From positions 224-64,223 of the forward strand of contig NZ_JAEK01000006.1 in NCBI RefSeq assembly GCF_000518865.1: a stretch of DNA of 64,000 nucleotides. The letters run 5' to 3'. A program made the translations under genes and the position numbers. The stretch comes from Bacillus sp. J37 (lineage in GTDB: Bacteria; Bacillota; Bacilli; Bacillales; Bacillaceae). Below the pieces are notes generated by a model. That model was not told the DNA's origin and did no database searches. It worked only from the letters and a program-made list of their open reading frames with translations. This document shows positions 62,863 to 64,000 of this stretch, in pieces; position 1 is the stretch's first letter; each line of letters starts with the position of its first letter.

Positions 62863-63762
62863 ATGAGTGCTCGCGCCCTTAAACAAAATATGAAAGGCTA
62901 CGCATTTATTAGTCCCTTTATCATTGGGTTTCTAGCGTTTACGTTTATCCCAATTGTTGCCTCATTATACTTTTCATTCACACAATATAACCTATTCGCT
63001 TCTCCAACATGGATTGGTCTTGAAAACTATAAAAAAATGTTTACTGAAGATCCAAGGTACTGGCAATCTCTCAAAGTTACCCTTATCTATGTTTTTGCCG
63101 GAGTTCCATTACGTTTAGGATTTGCTTTATTAATCGCCATGGTACTTAACACAGCATCAAGAGCTGTAGGGTTATACCGGACGCTATTTTATCTGCCTTC
63201 TTTAATAGGAGGTAGTGTTGCCGTTGCTATTATGTGGCGTAATATTTTCGGTGATGAAGGAATTATCAACCTGTTGCTGGCATTCTTCAGTATTCCGGAT
63301 GTTCGCTGGTTTGGTGACCCAACAGCAGCACTTTGGATGCTTATCTGTTTATCTGTATGGCAATTTGGTTCATCGATGTTAATTTTCTTAGCTGGATTAA
63401 AAGGTATACCAATGACTTATTATGAAGCGGCAAGTGTTGACGGAGCGAACTTTTGGCAAAAATTCACGAAAATTACACTTCCGATGTTAAGCCCGGTTAT
63501 TTTATTTAATACAATTATGCAAACCATTGCAGCATTTATGACATTTGTTCCAGCTTTCATTATTTCGAAGGGAACGGGTGGTCCTTTAGATGGAACCCTT
63601 CTTTACTCACTCTATCTATTCATTCAAGGATTTGAATTCTTTAATATGGGCTATGCGTCAGCGATGGCATGGATCATGCTTATTATTGTAGGAATTCTTA
63701 CAGCGATTATCTTTGCTACATCGAAGTTTTGGGTTCACTATGAATCGGAAGGAGGGAAATAA
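62863..63762 (+). CDS. Sugar ABC transporter permease, MalF type, second system
   Basis: 299 residues, six TM segments. The ATPase-contact loop is YYEAASVDGANFWQKFTKITLPMLSPVILFN. GYAFISPFIIGFLAFTFIPIVASLYFSFTQYNLF is a typical first helix of CUT1 permeases. GAAAGGAAATGA precedes the ATG. The partner permease begins two bases after its stop. Confidence 0.93.
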   Translation: MSARALKQNMKGYAFISPFIIGFLAFTFIPIVASLYFSFTQYNLFASPTWIGLENYKKMFTEDPRYWQSLKVTLIYVFAGVPLRLGFALLIAMVLNTASRAVGLYRTLFYLPSLIGGSVAVAIMWRNIFGDEGIINLLLAFFSIPDVRWFGDPTAALWMLICLSVWQFGSSMLIFLAGLKGIPMTYYEAASVDGANFWQKFTKITLPMLSPVILFNTIMQTIAAFMTFVPAFIISKGTGGPLDGTLLYSLYLFIQGFEFFNMGYASAMAWIMLIIVGILTAIIFATSKFWVHYESEGGK

Positions 63763-63764
63763 GG

Positions 63765-64000
63765 ATGCAAACAAATACAGAAATCAATACGGCTTCTAAG
63801 CGCTTTGAAATGACGAAAGCAAAAAAGCCGAAGTGGTGGATTTATCACATTCTTGTAGGCGGGTTTGCGATTCTTATGCTGTACCCTGTTATATGGCTGT
63901 TAATGAGCTCCTTTAAGCCAAGTGACACGATCTTTGTAACAGCGCAATCACTTATTCCGGATCCATTTATTCTTTCAAATTTTGCTCAAGGCTGGGAAGG
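63765..64000 (+). CDS. Sugar ABC transporter permease, MalG type, N-terminal part, runs off right edge
   Basis: The ATG at 63765 has GGAGGG upstream. The visible 78 codons give a charged start (MQTNTEINTASKRFEMTKAK), one TM helix (YHILVGGFAILMLYPVIWLLMSSFKPSD) and the family-typical LIPDPFILSNFAQGW. The WLLMSSFKPSDTIF block is the normal beginning of MalG/UgpE-type permeases. The gene is cut by the window edge. Confidence 0.9.
   Translation, partial: MQTNTEINTASKRFEMTKAKKPKWWIYHILVGGFAILMLYPVIWLLMSSFKPSDTIFVTAQSLIPDPFILSNFAQGWE

Noticed and set aside
1-64000. CRISPR arrays, rRNA or tRNA genes, prophage genes
   Set aside because: No regularly spaced direct repeats, no conserved rRNA segments, no cloverleaf with a T-loop, and no phage structural or integrase proteins were recognised in reading the window.

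Overview
The window reads as chromosomal DNA of a low-GC, spore-forming Bacillaceae (Bacillus-like). The evidence is strong AGGAGG ribosome binding sites, frequent GTG/TTG starts, a GerA-type spore germinant receptor, a SigH-like sigma factor, RsbQ/RsbP, LutABC, a guanine-type purine riboswitch, CcpA-type cre boxes and small interspersed repeats of a kind common in Bacillaceae. No rRNA, tRNA or CRISPR array was seen.

Layout. 0-6.5 kb: left end of an IS3-like element, a small alarmone synthetase behind a TetR gene, a divergent short-chain dehydrogenase, an AI-2E/YtvI-type membrane protein and a lipoteichoic acid synthase. 6.5-16.7 kb: lutABC, then L-rhamnose catabolism (rhaEW aldolase/dehydrogenase fusion, DeoR regulator rhaR, an extra AraC regulator, rhaB, rhaA) and a decayed MFS transporter. 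16.9-19 kb: rsbQ and an rsbP broken by a one-base frameshift. 19.3-36.6 kb: polysaccharide locus 1, with a 1265-residue secreted GH59-like galactosidase, YesL-like protein, sugar ABC importer, GH88 unsaturated glucuronyl hydrolase, YesM/YesN-type two-component system, DUF2264 protein and heparinase II/III-like protein. 36.9-41.2 kb: a cre-controlled small ORF, an AraC regulator and a GH3 beta-glucosidase. 41.6-45.2 kb: two pairs of short chromate-transporter (CHR) genes around a LysR gene. 45.7-54 kb: a PH/FxLYD membrane protein, a gerA-type operon, a SigH-like sigma factor and a riboswitch-controlled purine permease, with many small repeats. 54.4-64 kb: polysaccharide locus 2, with kduD, kduI, a GH43-like enzyme, a protein of the Anabaena sensory rhodopsin transducer (ASRT) family, a second YesM/YesN pair and a second ABC importer that runs off the right edge.

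How it fits together. The enzymes suggest use of an acidic polysaccharide rich in galactose, rhamnose and glucuronate. A lyase-like protein and GH88 would release unsaturated uronate, KduI and KduD would carry it to 2-keto-3-deoxygluconate, GH59/GH3/GH43-like enzymes would trim neutral sugars, RhaABEW would degrade rhamnose to DHAP and L-lactate, and LutABC would oxidise the lactate. Plant arabinogalactan-protein side chains (Rha-GlcA-Gal) fit this set, but the substrate is an inference. cre boxes in front of most of these units suggest shared CcpA control. A 31-base motif is repeated in locus 2 at identical distance from two -10 boxes and is a candidate site for the second YesN-type regulator.
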